The notes: generated by a model not told the origin, from the letters alone. 64,000 nucleotides of DNA from Hyphomicrobium album (GCF_009708035.1 NZ_WMBQ01000002.1:310001-374000); one strand, 5' to 3'. Shown: positions 46,140 to 54,700, counted from the first letter of the stretch. Made by a program: numbers and translations.

Positions 46140-46158
46140 CTGTTTTTCCCGCAGGGAA
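46140..46158. promoter_or_regulatory. CTGTTTTTCC box with TTCCC-GCA-GGGAA palindrome
   Basis: CTGTTTTTCC (46140-46149) repeats exactly the box at 40029; it overlaps the 13-base palindrome TTCCC (46146-46150), GCA, GGGAA (46154-46158). It lies 24 bases before the glutamine amidotransferase gene and after the regulator. Candidate operator. Confidence 0.45.
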
Positions 46159-46181
46159 TAATCCACGGTCAACAAGCGCCG

Positions 46182-46901
46182 ATGCCTCGCGTCGCCATCT
46201 TTCAGCACGCCACGAATTGCCATGCCGGAACGCTCTTCGGGCATTTGGCTGCCGACGGCATCGTGCCGACCATCGTGCGCCTCGATCGCGGCGATCCAAT
46301 CCCCGACCTCAATCGGTTCAACATCCTCATGGTGATGGGCGGTCCGATGGACGTCTGGCAGGAGGATCTGCATCCCTGGCTCAAGGACGAGAAGGCCGCG
46401 ATCCGCACCTGGGTCGCCGAGAACGACAAGCCGTTCCTCGGCGTGTGCCTCGGGCATCAGCTGCTCGCCGACGCGCTGGGCGGTAAGGTCGGGCCGGCAA
46501 CGGTCGGAGAGTTCAACCTGCTCGACATCGCGTTGAGCGAGGAAGGCCGCAGGCATCCGCTCTATGCCGGCTTTGGCGAAAGCAAGCGCGGCGTCCAGTG
46601 GCACGGCGCCGAGGTGAAGGCGATGCCGGACGGAGGCGTGCTGCTCGCCTCGACGTCGGATTGCCCCATTGCGGCATTCGCCTATGGATCGTCGGCGTTC
46701 GGCCTCCAGTACCACGTCGAGGCGACGGATCAGTCGATCGCCGATTGGTCGGTGTCGGGCGCGGAGGCGCTGCGGCTGCATCCTCCCGGATACGGCGGCA
46801 AGCTGCGCAAGCAGGTCATCGAAGGCTTCGCAGAGCTGCTGGGCAACTCGCGGCGCCTCTACGACAACTTCATGCGCATCGCCGTCGAGCGTATCGCCTA
46901 G
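46182..46901 (+). CDS. Class I glutamine amidotransferase-like protein
   Basis: 239 residues. Triad-type GATase: nucleophile Cys89 in GVCLGHQLLAD, and His178/Glu180 in LQYHVEATD. The rest (MGGPMDVWQEDLHPWL, GVQWHGAEVKAMPDG) resembles GMP-synthase-like or gamma-glutamyl-hydrolase (PuuD-like) amidotransferases. It lies 87 bases after the regulator and shares its intergenic box with mgd. Inference: it could hydrolyse gamma-glutamylmethylamide or a related gamma-glutamyl amine, or simply be an unrelated GATase. Its stop shares CTAG with the convergent FAD monooxygenase. Confidence 0.85.
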   Translation: MPRVAIFQHATNCHAGTLFGHLAADGIVPTIVRLDRGDPIPDLNRFNILMVMGGPMDVWQEDLHPWLKDEKAAIRTWVAENDKPFLGVCLGHQLLADALGGKVGPATVGEFNLLDIALSEEGRRHPLYAGFGESKRGVQWHGAEVKAMPDGGVLLASTSDCPIAAFAYGSSAFGLQYHVEATDQSIADWSVSGAEALRLHPPGYGGKLRKQVIEGFAELLGNSRRLYDNFMRIAVERIA

Positions 46902-48142
46902 TCGGCGCGCCAGCCGTAGAGCCAATCGTAGCGTGCCATCAGCCGTTGCGCCGGCAGTTTGCGCAGAACGAGATTGCGCGCCTGTGCCGCCAAGCCCTGC
47001 AGGTGATAGATGCTGCCGTTGCGGCGCGAGGCTTTGGCGACCCGCATGACACGCGCGCGGCGGCGGCGCTGATACTGCTGCAACGCTAGGGGCACCTGGT
47101 CGGGGTTCCGGTGCAGCGCGTCCGCCAGAACCGCCGCATCCTCGAGCGCCATCACGCCGCCCTGCGCCAGGAACGGCAGGACCGGATGCGCCGCGTCGCC
47201 GAGCAGCGCGATCGGTCCCTGGGCCCATCGCTGCGGCACGGGCATCGTGTGCAGCGACCATCGCCGCCACGTGCTGGCCCCGAGGATCAGCGTCTGCAGC
47301 GCCTCGGCGCACTCGGGCATGCTCTGCTGGATCCACGCCGGCGGCACCGGAGCGCTCCAGTCGCTGCTTTCGTGCCCGTCGTCGAGCACGACGACGACCG
47401 CAAGCTCGGTCCCGCCGGAAACGGGGTAGTGCACGACGTGCGCGTCGGGGAACAGCCAGATGGTCGTCTCGGGCCGGTGGAACTCCTCGGGCAGCGTGTC
47501 GAGCGGCACGATCGAGCGCGACGCGCTCTTGCCGCAGAACGTCGGCTTCGCCTCCTTGAACAGCAGCGAGCGCAGCGGTGACCAGATGCCGTCGGCGGCG
47601 ATGAGCGCCCGCCCGGTCCACGCCTGGCGGCTGTCGGCGGCAACCGCGACGAGCCCGTCGCGTGTCGCTACCTCGGAGGCATCGAAGCCCATCGACAGCG
47701 CCACCAGCGGCTCCGTGCGCACCGCTTGCAGCAGCGCGGCGTGCAGGTCCCTGCGATGCGCGACCCAGTAGGGGGCGCCGTGGCGCATGGCGAGCCAGCG
47801 ACCGAGTGGCAGCCGCGCGAGCTCATTTCCCGTAGACCCGTCACGCACGCTCAGCGCCTCGGGCACGCCGACGTGCGGGCGCAACGCATCGACGACGCCG
47901 AGCTGACGCAATATGCGCGTGCCGTTTGGACCAATCTGGATGCCGGCGCCGTCCTCATTGAAAGCAGGACGCCGCTCGAGAACGTGCGAGGCGATGCCGC
48001 GGCGCGCCAGCGCCAGGGAGGCCGCAAGCCCGCCTATCCCCGCCCCGACGATGAGCACGGGACCGGGCTGGCCCTTGCGGGCATGGGCGAGCGCCGTTTC
48101 GGCATTCTCGTTGGCAAGCGGATCGAGCTGCAGCACGCTCAT
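46898..48142 (-). CDS. FAD-dependent aromatic monooxygenase (salicylate hydroxylase-like)
   Basis: 414 residues. Seen: PVLIVGAGIGGLAASLALARRG near 27-48, ERRPAFNEDGAGIQIGPNG, DG at LIAADGIWSP and the FAD-binding GDAAHPVLPFLAQGGVMALEDA near 315. This is the class A flavoprotein monooxygenase family (salicylate or 3-hydroxybenzoate type). Substrate unknown. Stop codon TAG overlaps the convergent amidotransferase. Confidence 0.87.
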   Translation of the reverse strand: MSVLQLDPLANENAETALAHARKGQPGPVLIVGAGIGGLAASLALARRGIASHVLERRPAFNEDGAGIQIGPNGTRILRQLGVVDALRPHVGVPEALSVRDGSTGNELARLPLGRWLAMRHGAPYWVAHRRDLHAALLQAVRTEPLVALSMGFDASEVATRDGLVAVAADSRQAWTGRALIAADGIWSPLRSLLFKEAKPTFCGKSASRSIVPLDTLPEEFHRPETTIWLFPDAHVVHYPVSGGTELAVVVVLDDGHESSDWSAPVPPAWIQQSMPECAEALQTLILGASTWRRWSLHTMPVPQRWAQGPIALLGDAAHPVLPFLAQGGVMALEDAAVLADALHRNPDQVPLALQQYQRRRRARVMRVAKASRRNGSIYHLQGLAAQARNLVLRKLPAQRLMARYDWLYGWRAD

Positions 48143-48198
48143 CGGATACTATGAGTTGCAGGCCGCGGCGCGCTCGGTCTGTAAAGTCCGTTAAGCTG

Positions 48199-48450
48199 TC
48201 AGGCGGCGTCCTCGACGCCGCCGACGAGGCATCCCGCCGGGTCGCTCTGATCGGCGGAAAGGCGCGGGTCGTAGATGTAGAGCGTCGAGCAATACGGGCA
48301 AAGTATTTGGCCGTCGTCGCCCATGTCGAGATAGACGTGCGGATGATCGAATGGCGGGCGGGCGCCCATACAATTCAGCTCGCGCACGCCGATGAAGATC
48401 TTCTCCGCGCCCTGGTCGTTGGCGAGGTGGGGAACGAGGCTCAAGGCCAT
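48199..48450 (-). CDS. Zinc-finger protein, complex I accessory (NDUFS6-like) type
   Basis: 83 residues. Seen: ELNCMGARPPFDHPHVYLDMG and ILCPYCSTLYIYD, a zinc-binding Cys, His, CxxC set of the CHCC family; the mitochondrial subunit NDUFS6 belongs to it and alphaproteobacterial members are associated with NADH dehydrogenase. The start at 48450 (MALSLVPHL) has AGGG eight bases upstream; an ATG five codons earlier is also possible. The function in bacteria is inferred from the family only. Confidence 0.83.
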   Translation of the reverse strand: MALSLVPHLANDQGAEKIFIGVRELNCMGARPPFDHPHVYLDMGDDGQILCPYCSTLYIYDPRLSADQSDPAGCLVGGVEDAA

Positions 48451-48552
48451 GGAATTGCCCTGCATTGTCTTGCCGATAGCGGGCCGACCATAGCCGCGCC
48501 CGGCGGCAAATGATAGGGGTGCGGCTGGCTGCGGCGACGAGGACAAACGACG

Positions 48553-49305
48553 GTGCAGACGTTCAGCTCCGACGGCATCGACATCGCCTATCTCGACGAG
48601 GGCGCGGGCACGCCGGTGCTGCTCATCCACGGCTTCGCGTCCAACGTCGCGACCAACTGGGTCGACACCCAATGGGTCAAGACGCTGACCGACGCCGGCT
48701 ATCGCGTCATCGCCTACGACAACCGCGGGCATGGGCGCAGCGCCAAGCTCTATGACCTCGATCAGTACGGTGCGCCGATCATGGCGGAGGACGCGCGCCG
48801 GCTGCTCGACCACCTCGGCCTCGAGCGCGCCCACGTCATCGGCTATTCGATGGGCGCCCGCATCGCCGCTTTTCTCGGCATGGCGCACCCCTCGCGCGTG
48901 CGCAGCCTCGTGTTCGGCGGCCTCGGTCTCAACATGGTGCGCGGCGTCGCCGGAACCGGGCCGATCGCGCGGGCGCTCGAGGCCGCGAGCATCGACGACG
49001 TAAAGAACGATACGGCGCGCACGTTCCGGGCCTTTGCCGAGCAGACGAAAAGCGATCTGAAGGCGCTCGCCGCCTGCATCCGCTCGGCGCGCGCGCCCAT
49101 CACCGCCGAGGCGCTGGGGGCGCTGCGCTGTCCGGTGCTGGTCGTCGTCGGCGAGAAGGACGTCATCGGCGGGTCGGCGGCCGAGCTCGCCGCGCTCATC
49201 CCCGGCGCGCAGGGCGTCGAGCTGCCCGGGCGCGATCACAACAAGGCGGTGGGTGACAAGGGCTTCAAGCAGGCGGTGCTGGCGTTCTTCGCCTCACAGC
49301 GCTGA
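48553..49305 (+). CDS. Alpha/beta hydrolase
   Basis: 250 residues. Start GTG at 48553 with AGGA upstream. Seen: VLLIHGFASNVATNW (oxyanion strand), nucleophile elbow IGYSMGARIAAF with serine near 99, acid VVVGEKD and histidine in GRDHNKAV. Substrate not evident. Divergent from the zinc-finger gene by about 100 bases. Confidence 0.88.
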   Translation: MQTFSSDGIDIAYLDEGAGTPVLLIHGFASNVATNWVDTQWVKTLTDAGYRVIAYDNRGHGRSAKLYDLDQYGAPIMAEDARRLLDHLGLERAHVIGYSMGARIAAFLGMAHPSRVRSLVFGGLGLNMVRGVAGTGPIARALEAASIDDVKNDTARTFRAFAEQTKSDLKALAACIRSARAPITAEALGALRCPVLVVVGEKDVIGGSAAELAALIPGAQGVELPGRDHNKAVGDKGFKQAVLAFFASQR

Positions 49306-49703
49306 CCGCTGCTGCGGCGAAAATACGAGACCCCGGCAATCGCCACTGATACCCAAAAGACAAACGCGGGGTTGCCAAGGGACCAGTGCCGACAAATGCC
49401 GGGGCCAAGACGCGGTACACACTCAGGGCGCAGCACATACGCAGTACGAATTGGCCGCTGCCTGAGGGCCAGGATCGCTCCTGACAGCCAATTACTACCA
49501 AGCCAACCATGACAGGTCTGTAGGCGGCGTCGGCGTCGCGACATTCCGGCTGTGGATAACCTCCGGCGCGCCGTTGTTTGGCCACGACTCGCCGGGTTCT
49601 GCCCTGCCCGAGTCGTAAATGCGCCGGAATGCGCTGGCTCTATGCATTTGGGAAAGATGGCAGATTCATAATCCGTTAGGGTTACCGCGGTTAGTTATTT
49701 CGC
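49306..49703. other. Intergenic region without recognised gene
   Basis: About 400 bases. It contains the inverted repeat ACGACTCG (49584-49591) and CGAGTCGT (49609-49616) and a lower-G+C stretch just before the extensin-like gene that may be its promoter. No convincing open frame or RNA gene seen. Confidence 0.5.
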
Positions 49704-50378
49704 ATGCCATCCGTCCGTTTCTGCGTAGTTCTTGGCATTCTCAGTCCGCTGTTGCTGTCCGGGTGCGGCGGCAGCGGCGGCCAATACTTCGTGGCCAAAG
49801 ACGAACCTTGGCGGGAGACCGAGGAGCGGGCATGCCTCGCCTCCGGCGCGGTCCGGGAATCCCCCTTCATCAAGACCAAGCTGTCGCTGGGCGGACCGAG
49901 CGTCTGCGGCGCGGAGCGCCCATTCGAGCTGGCCGCGACCGATAACGGCCGCGTTAGCATCCGCCCCGTCGCGCTCGTGCGCTGTCCGATGATCCCGCAG
50001 ATCAATCGCTGGGTCGTCGGCGTCATCGAGCCCACCGCCATGCGGGTCTACGGCGTGCCCCTCGTCGAGGTGAAGATTGCCGGCTCCTATTCCTGCCGTC
50101 CGATGAACAACTCGTGGGGCGCGCACCTCTCCGAGCACGGCCATGCGAATGCGCTCGACGTGTCGGGCTTCGTCCTGGCCGACGGACGCACGATCTCGGT
50201 GAAGCGCGGGTGGCGGGGCGACGAGCGCGAGCGGGCCTTCCTGCGCACGGTGCGCGCCGGCGCCTGCGAGCACTTCACGACGGTGCTGAGCCCGGACTAC
50301 GACTCCAACCACCACGACCATTTCCACGTCGATCTGGCGCGACGCGGGTCCGACGGCCTCAAGACGGTCTGCAAGTAG
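49704..50378 (+). CDS. Extensin-like family lipoprotein (D-Ala-D-Ala peptidase-like fold)
   Basis: 224 residues. Lipoprotein signal with lipobox LLSGC at about 17-21 and the mature sequence starting CGGSGG. The extensin-like C-terminal domain is seen: VKIAGSYSCRPMNN, HGHANALDVSGFVLADG and YDSNHHDHFHVDLAR, which have the two-histidine/aspartate zinc-site pattern of the M15 peptidases. A cell-wall enzyme role is plausible; activity is not shown. ATG at 49704. Confidence 0.87.
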   Translation: MPSVRFCVVLGILSPLLLSGCGGSGGQYFVAKDEPWRETEERACLASGAVRESPFIKTKLSLGGPSVCGAERPFELAATDNGRVSIRPVALVRCPMIPQINRWVVGVIEPTAMRVYGVPLVEVKIAGSYSCRPMNNSWGAHLSEHGHANALDVSGFVLADGRTISVKRGWRGDERERAFLRTVRAGACEHFTTVLSPDYDSNHHDHFHVDLARRGSDGLKTVCK

Positions 50379-50384
50379 GCGGCG

Positions 50385-50525
50385 CTAGTCTTCGTCGGGA
50401 TCGCAGGCGACCGGGAATTCCATGTCCGGATCGACGCAGACGATGTCTGGCTGAATGCGCGCGAACGTCGGCGGCGACGCGAGCGTTGCGGCGGCGAAAA
50501 CGGCGAGCAGCACGGCACTGCGCAT
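50385..50525 (-). CDS. Very small secreted peptide, 46 aa
   Basis: 46 residues: a signal-like N-terminus MRSAVLLAVFAAATLASP and a mature part of about 23 residues with two cysteines (DIVCVDPDM and VACDPDED), highly acidic. The ATG at 50525 is preceded by GAGGGGAG seven bases upstream, a strong ribosome site. Not recognised. It sits between the extensin-like gene (convergent) and the next secreted gene on the same strand. Possible roles: a metal-binding or disulfide-linked periplasmic peptide (guess). Confidence 0.6.
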   Translation of the reverse strand: MRSAVLLAVFAAATLASPPTFARIQPDIVCVDPDMEFPVACDPDED

Positions 50526-50564
50526 GCGAAAACTCCCCTCGGCCAGAGAGGTTTGTAGCGCTTT

Positions 50565-51191
50565 TCAGTCGTCGCGGCCAGCGCGCGCCAGGGCGGGCTC
50601 GCCGTTTTGCGGTGCATTGGACGCAGACCTGCCGCGTTTCTTGGCAAAATAGTCCTGCGCCTGCGTCATGTCCTCGGTGGCCATTTCGTCGACGGTCCGT
50701 TGGCGGAGCGCCCGCATGCCCTCGACGTCGATCTCGACCAGCTTGATGTGCTGCGCATACTGCATGGCGACCAGGCCGCGGCCGTCGGCGGAGCGCGCAT
50801 ACTTGAAGACGTTGAACTCCATCACGTCGCTCTCGGGAGCCCAGGTGAGGAAGTCGATGATCGCCTCGCCGGTCTTGTCATTGGTGACGATGGCGTAGTT
50901 GGCGTCCTTGTTGGTTTCCTTCACGACCTTGCCGACGGTCTCGACTGCGGCGAGGGGATCGTCGCCCATTTCCGGGTAGGCGTGAAAGGCGAAGAGCTTC
51001 GACCAGTTGTCGACGCTTTCACCGGGCAAGGTGAACTCGGCGATGGCGTCGCCCGCTTCGCCGTCGGGCAGCGTCGCCTGATCCTCGAAGGCCAGCGTGT
51101 AGTGCCCATCGTCGAAGACCACCGCCGGCGCAGCGGGGCGGGCGAGCGAGATCGACGCCAGCAGCACAACGAAAAGCGACAGCAGGCGCAT
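50565..51191 (-). CDS. Secreted hypothetical protein, 208 aa
   Basis: 208 residues. Signal peptide MRLLSLFVVLLASISLARPAAP. The mature part has a beta-rich region (FDDGHYTLAFEDQATLP, LTWAPESDVMEFNVFKYAR) and a Lys-rich helical end (AQDYFAKKRGRSASN). Not recognised as a named family. ATG at 51191 is fixed by the signal peptide. Followed by the 46-residue gene after 39 bases. Confidence 0.7.
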   Translation of the reverse strand: MRLLSLFVVLLASISLARPAAPAVVFDDGHYTLAFEDQATLPDGEAGDAIAEFTLPGESVDNWSKLFAFHAYPEMGDDPLAAVETVGKVVKETNKDANYAIVTNDKTGEAIIDFLTWAPESDVMEFNVFKYARSADGRGLVAMQYAQHIKLVEIDVEGMRALRQRTVDEMATEDMTQAQDYFAKKRGRSASNAPQNGEPALARAGRDD

Positions 51192-51220
51192 CAGGCGATC
51201 CTCGAAAGACGGCTCGGGGC

Positions 51221-51415
51221 TTAGGTTCGGCCGAGCTCGCGCTCGGACACGACGCGATCGAACGGCTCGTTTTCGTGGCGGACCTTGTAGAGGGTGGCAC
51301 CGTCGCCGAGCGTCAGGAGCTGCTCGATGCGGTACGTCGCTTCCGGCGCCAGCAAGCCGCTCTCCAGGCCTAGGAGATGCACGAAAGATCCGACCTCGAG
51401 CTCGCGCCGCGACAT
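51221..51415 (-). CDS. Small hypothetical protein, 64 aa
   Basis: 64 residues, beta-rich, starting MSRRELEVGSFVHLLG and ending VVSERELGRT; resembles a small SH3/KOW-like barrel by strand pattern (VGSFVHLLG, ATLYKVRHEN). GAGGG lies six bases upstream of the ATG at 51415. It is followed by the secreted protein 29 bases later, so both may be in one operon. Function unknown. Confidence 0.65.
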   Translation of the reverse strand: MSRRELEVGSFVHLLGLESGLLAPEATYRIEQLLTLGDGATLYKVRHENEPFDRVVSERELGRT

Positions 51416-51601
51416 GCCATTCCCTCCCAACCCGCGCGGGGCACCGCCCCAGACGAAAAAGCCTAGTCGGCGAGGCTGAAGGATGGGTGTCTGCGGCTCG
51501 ATAAAATCTATGCAAGCTGCGGCGCGTGGGCGCGCGCACCCTAGCAACTCATAGAAAGCGCAACTATTTGCCGGACAGTGCGAACCTAATAGCAAACCGT
51601 T

Positions 51602-51632
51602 CGTTATGGGCATGCCCGTTATGCCCATAACG
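51602..51632. promoter_or_regulatory. Perfect 12-base inverted repeat upstream of egtB
   Basis: Arms CGTTATGGGCAT (51602-51613) and ATGCCCATAACG (51621-51632) with a seven-base spacer, 60 bases before egtB. It has no T tract. This is the best palindrome in the window and may be an operator. Confidence 0.55.
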
Positions 51633-51691
51633 GTCCGAACCCGCGCCGTCCGAGCTAGCGTCTATCCGCACCCTCACAGCCAGAGGTCCCC

Positions 51692-53002
51692 GTGCTTTCA
51701 ACGCTCCCGGTCCACGCGACCGCCGATTCGCCGAAGAAACCGCGCGCTCCCGATCTCCACGGGCGCCTCCTATCCAGCCGCCAGCTGTCGCTCGCCCTCG
51801 CCGCTCCGCTGAGCGACGAGGACCAGACTGTGCAGCCGATGGACGATGCTAGCCCGACCAAGTGGCATCTCGCGCATACGACCTGGTTCTACGAGAGCTT
51901 CATCCTGAAGCCGAACCTGCCCGACTACCGCGAGTTCGCCGCCGATTTCGAGTACTGCTTCAACTCCTATTACGAGAGCAAGGGCGCCCGGCAGCCGCGC
52001 GGCCGCCGTGGATTGCTGACGCGCCCCTCCGCCCAGCAGGTGCGCGACTACCGCGCCCATGTCGATCGCGAGCTTGGGCGACTGTTCACCGAGGGCTTCG
52101 TCGATGACGGCCCAGATCCGCTCGTCGCCATGCTCGAGCTCGGCATCAATCACGAGCAGCAGCATCAGGAGCTGTTGCTCACCGACATCCTCAGCCTGTT
52201 TGCCTATCAGCCGTTGCGGCCCGCCTATCGCGAACCGCAGCCCAAGCCCGAGCCGCAGGTTGCGGCCGAGCCCATGCAGTTCATCGCCTTCGACGGCGGC
52301 ATCCGCGGCATCGGTTACGACGGCAGCCGCTTCTCGTACGACAACGAGGGGCCGCGCCACGACGTGCTGCTCTATCCCTATCGGCTGGCCGATCGCTGCG
52401 TCACCAACGGCGAATGGCTCGCCTTCATGGAGGCGGGTGGTTATGGCGAGCCGTTGCTGTGGCTCGCCGACGGCTGGACGACAGTGAAGTCGCAAGCCTG
52501 GGACGCGCCCGGCTACTGGGAAGAGCGCGACGGCGTCTGGCATCAGATGACGCTCGAAGGTCTGCTGCCGGTCGACCCGCGCGCGCCCGTCACCCACATC
52601 AGCTACTACGAGGCGAACGCCTTCGCCAATTGGGCCGGCAAGCGCCTGCCGACCGAGTTCGAGTGGGAGGCGGCCAGCGCCGGCTACGAGGTTGCCGGCA
52701 ACGATCTCGGCACCGGCGCGCTGCGTCCCCGTCCCGCCGGACCGGGCAACGGCCGCCTGACGCAAATGTTCGGCGACGTCTGGGAGTGGACGTCGAGCGC
52801 CTACTTGCCATACCCGGGCTATCGCCCGGCGCCGGGCGCGGTCGGCGAGTACAACGGCAAGTTCATGGTCAGCCAGAACGTGCTGCGCGGCGGCTCGTGC
52901 GCGACTCCCACCGGTCACGTCCGCGCCAGCTATCGCAACTTCTTCTACCCGCAACAGCGTTGGCAGTTCACCGGCCTGCGCCTCGCCGAGGACGCTGCAT
53001 GA
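51692..53002 (+). CDS. egtB: Ergothioneine biosynthesis protein EgtB (sulfoxide synthase)
   Basis: 436 residues. Non-haem iron enzyme that joins hercynine with cysteine or gamma-glutamylcysteine. Seen: DinB-like N-terminal domain with KWHLAHTTWFYE (His59/62) and GINHEQQHQEL (His154, His158), which supply iron ligands, then the formylglycine-generating-type C-terminal domain (NAFANWAGKRLPTEFEWEAAS, FGDVWEWTSSAYLPYPGY). The start is GTG at 51692 with AGAGG upstream. Directly overlaps egtD. The first 25 residues include a Pro-rich tail. Confidence 0.9.
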   Translation: MLSTLPVHATADSPKKPRAPDLHGRLLSSRQLSLALAAPLSDEDQTVQPMDDASPTKWHLAHTTWFYESFILKPNLPDYREFAADFEYCFNSYYESKGARQPRGRRGLLTRPSAQQVRDYRAHVDRELGRLFTEGFVDDGPDPLVAMLELGINHEQQHQELLLTDILSLFAYQPLRPAYREPQPKPEPQVAAEPMQFIAFDGGIRGIGYDGSRFSYDNEGPRHDVLLYPYRLADRCVTNGEWLAFMEAGGYGEPLLWLADGWTTVKSQAWDAPGYWEERDGVWHQMTLEGLLPVDPRAPVTHISYYEANAFANWAGKRLPTEFEWEAASAGYEVAGNDLGTGALRPRPAGPGNGRLTQMFGDVWEWTSSAYLPYPGYRPAPGAVGEYNGKFMVSQNVLRGGSCATPTGHVRASYRNFFYPQQRWQFTGLRLAEDAA

Positions 53003-54009
53003 AACTGGATGTCGACGGCAATCTCGCCGAAATCGAGCCGAGCACCGCCGAGAGCGCGACCGACGCGCTCCGCCATGCGCGCGAGCCGCTGAGCGAGTTC
53101 GCGCACGCGCTCATCGCCGGTCTGTCGGCGCGCAACAAATCGGTCCCCTGCCGCTTTTTCTACGACGCGGCGGGCAGCGCCCTCTTCGAGCGCATCACCG
53201 AGCTGCCCGAGTACTATCCGACCCGCACCGAGATGCGCATTCTGCAGAGCCGCGCCGGCGAAATTCCCTCCCTGGCGCCGTCCGACGCCGTGCTCATCGA
53301 GTTCGGCTCGGGCTCGAGCACCAAGACGGAACTGCTGCTCGAGGTCATGCGCGACCTCTATGCGTACGTTCCGGTCGACATCAGCGAAGCAGCGCTGGTC
53401 GACGCCGAGGCGCGCATCAAAACGCGCTTTGCCGACCTGCGCGTGCTCCCCGTCGCCGGCGATTTCTCCCGCCCGCTGCGGCTGCCCGACGAGGTCGCCG
53501 GCAAGCCCAAGCTCGGCTTCTTCCCCGGCTCGACCATCGGCAACTTGACCGACACGGAGGCGGCGGAGCTGCTCGCCAACATGCGCCGCATCCTCGGCGC
53601 CGACAGCACGCTCATCATCGGCGCCGACCTCAAGAAGGACGTGCGCCGCCTCATCGCCGCCTACGACGATGCGGCGGGCGTCACGGCAAAGTTCAATCTC
53701 AACCTGCTGCACCGGGCGAACCGCGAGCTCGGCGCCGACTTCAACGTCGACGCCTTCCGCCACCTTGCCACCTACGACGTGCGCCATGGGCGCATCGACA
53801 TGCACCTCGTCAGCCGCGACGAGCAGACGGTGCAGGTGCTCGGCCACCGTTTCCGCTTCGCCGCGGGCGAGCGCATCCATACCGAGCACTCGCACAAGTA
53901 CGACATCGACGGCTTCCAGGCGCTGGCCGAGCGCGCCGGGTGGCGCCCGCAAGCGGTATGGACCGATCCCGAGCGGCTGTTCAGCGTCCACGTCTTGCGC
54001 GCAGGCTGA
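52999..54009 (+). CDS. egtD: Histidine N-methyltransferase EgtD
   Basis: 336 residues. SAM-dependent trimethylation of histidine to hercynine. Seen: LIEFGSGSSTKTELLL (SAM motif) near 95, FFPGSTIGNLTDTEAAELL and the C-terminal TEHSHKYDIDGFQALAERAGW. ATG overlaps the egtB stop by ATGA. Only two genes, with no egtA, egtC or egtE next door, as is typical for the two-gene systems of methylobacteria and other proteobacteria. Confidence 0.94.
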   Translation: MKLDVDGNLAEIEPSTAESATDALRHAREPLSEFAHALIAGLSARNKSVPCRFFYDAAGSALFERITELPEYYPTRTEMRILQSRAGEIPSLAPSDAVLIEFGSGSSTKTELLLEVMRDLYAYVPVDISEAALVDAEARIKTRFADLRVLPVAGDFSRPLRLPDEVAGKPKLGFFPGSTIGNLTDTEAAELLANMRRILGADSTLIIGADLKKDVRRLIAAYDDAAGVTAKFNLNLLHRANRELGADFNVDAFRHLATYDVRHGRIDMHLVSRDEQTVQVLGHRFRFAAGERIHTEHSHKYDIDGFQALAERAGWRPQAVWTDPERLFSVHVLRAG

Positions 54010-54058
54010 TAGCGCGCCCCAATAGCCTGAACCGGGCGAATTGCGCTACAAGCGCGCC

Positions 54059-54700
54059 ATGAGTTGGCACAAAGAAGGTCCCGGCGGCCGGCGCGGCTAT
54101 CACCACGGCAATCTGCGCGAGGCGCTAATCACCGCGGCGCTCGACCTCATTTCCAAGAAGGGGCCGGCGGGCTTCACCTTCGCCGATGCGGCGCGCGCGG
54201 CGGGCGTCAGTCCGGCGGCGCCCTACCGGCATTTCCGCGACCGCGACGCGCTGATGGCCGACGTGGCGCGGCGCGGCTTCGATGCGTTCACGGAGGCGCT
54301 GACCCGCGCCTGGGACACTGGCCGGCCGACACCGCGCTCGGCCTTCGAGCGCGTCGGGCGCGCCTACCTCGAGTTCGCGGCGAAGGAGCCGGCGCTGTTT
54401 TCGGCGATGTTCGAATCGGGCGTGCCGCTCGGCGACTATCCGGAGGTGCGCGAGGCGGGCGACCGCGCCTTCAATGTTTTGCGCCAGGCATGCGAGGCGC
54501 TCGCCGCGACGATGCCGGCCGACAAGCGGCCGCCGTCGCTGATGATGGCGCTGCACATCTGGTCGTTGAGCCACGGCATCGCCACGCTGTTCGGCCGCGG
54601 CGACGCGGCGCGCCGGCCGATCCCGATGTCGCCGGAGGATCTGCTCGAGGCCGCCGTGCTCATCTACCTCGACGGCCTCGGCGTCCCCGCGGATAAGTGA
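54059..54700 (+). CDS. TetR-family transcriptional regulator
   Basis: 213 residues. HTH at about 20-65: NLREALITAALDLISKKG and FTFADAARAAGVSPAAPYRHF (cut ADAARAAGVSPAAPYRHF), typical TetR_N. The C-terminal ligand-binding domain is of the WHG type (LMMALHIWSLSHGIATLFG). Begins 49 bases after egtD. Starts with MSWHKEGPGG at 54059; a TTG at 54041 is possible. Ligand and target unknown; the upstream egt genes or own promoter are candidates. Confidence 0.9.
   Translation: MSWHKEGPGGRRGYHHGNLREALITAALDLISKKGPAGFTFADAARAAGVSPAAPYRHFRDRDALMADVARRGFDAFTEALTRAWDTGRPTPRSAFERVGRAYLEFAAKEPALFSAMFESGVPLGDYPEVREAGDRAFNVLRQACEALAATMPADKRPPSLMMALHIWSLSHGIATLFGRGDAARRPIPMSPEDLLEAAVLIYLDGLGVPADK

Noticed and set aside
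49584..49616. Inverted repeat ACGACTCG/CGAGTCGT as terminator or operator
   Set aside because: Only eight bases per arm with a 17-base spacer and no T tract; noted in the intergenic entry but too weak to call.
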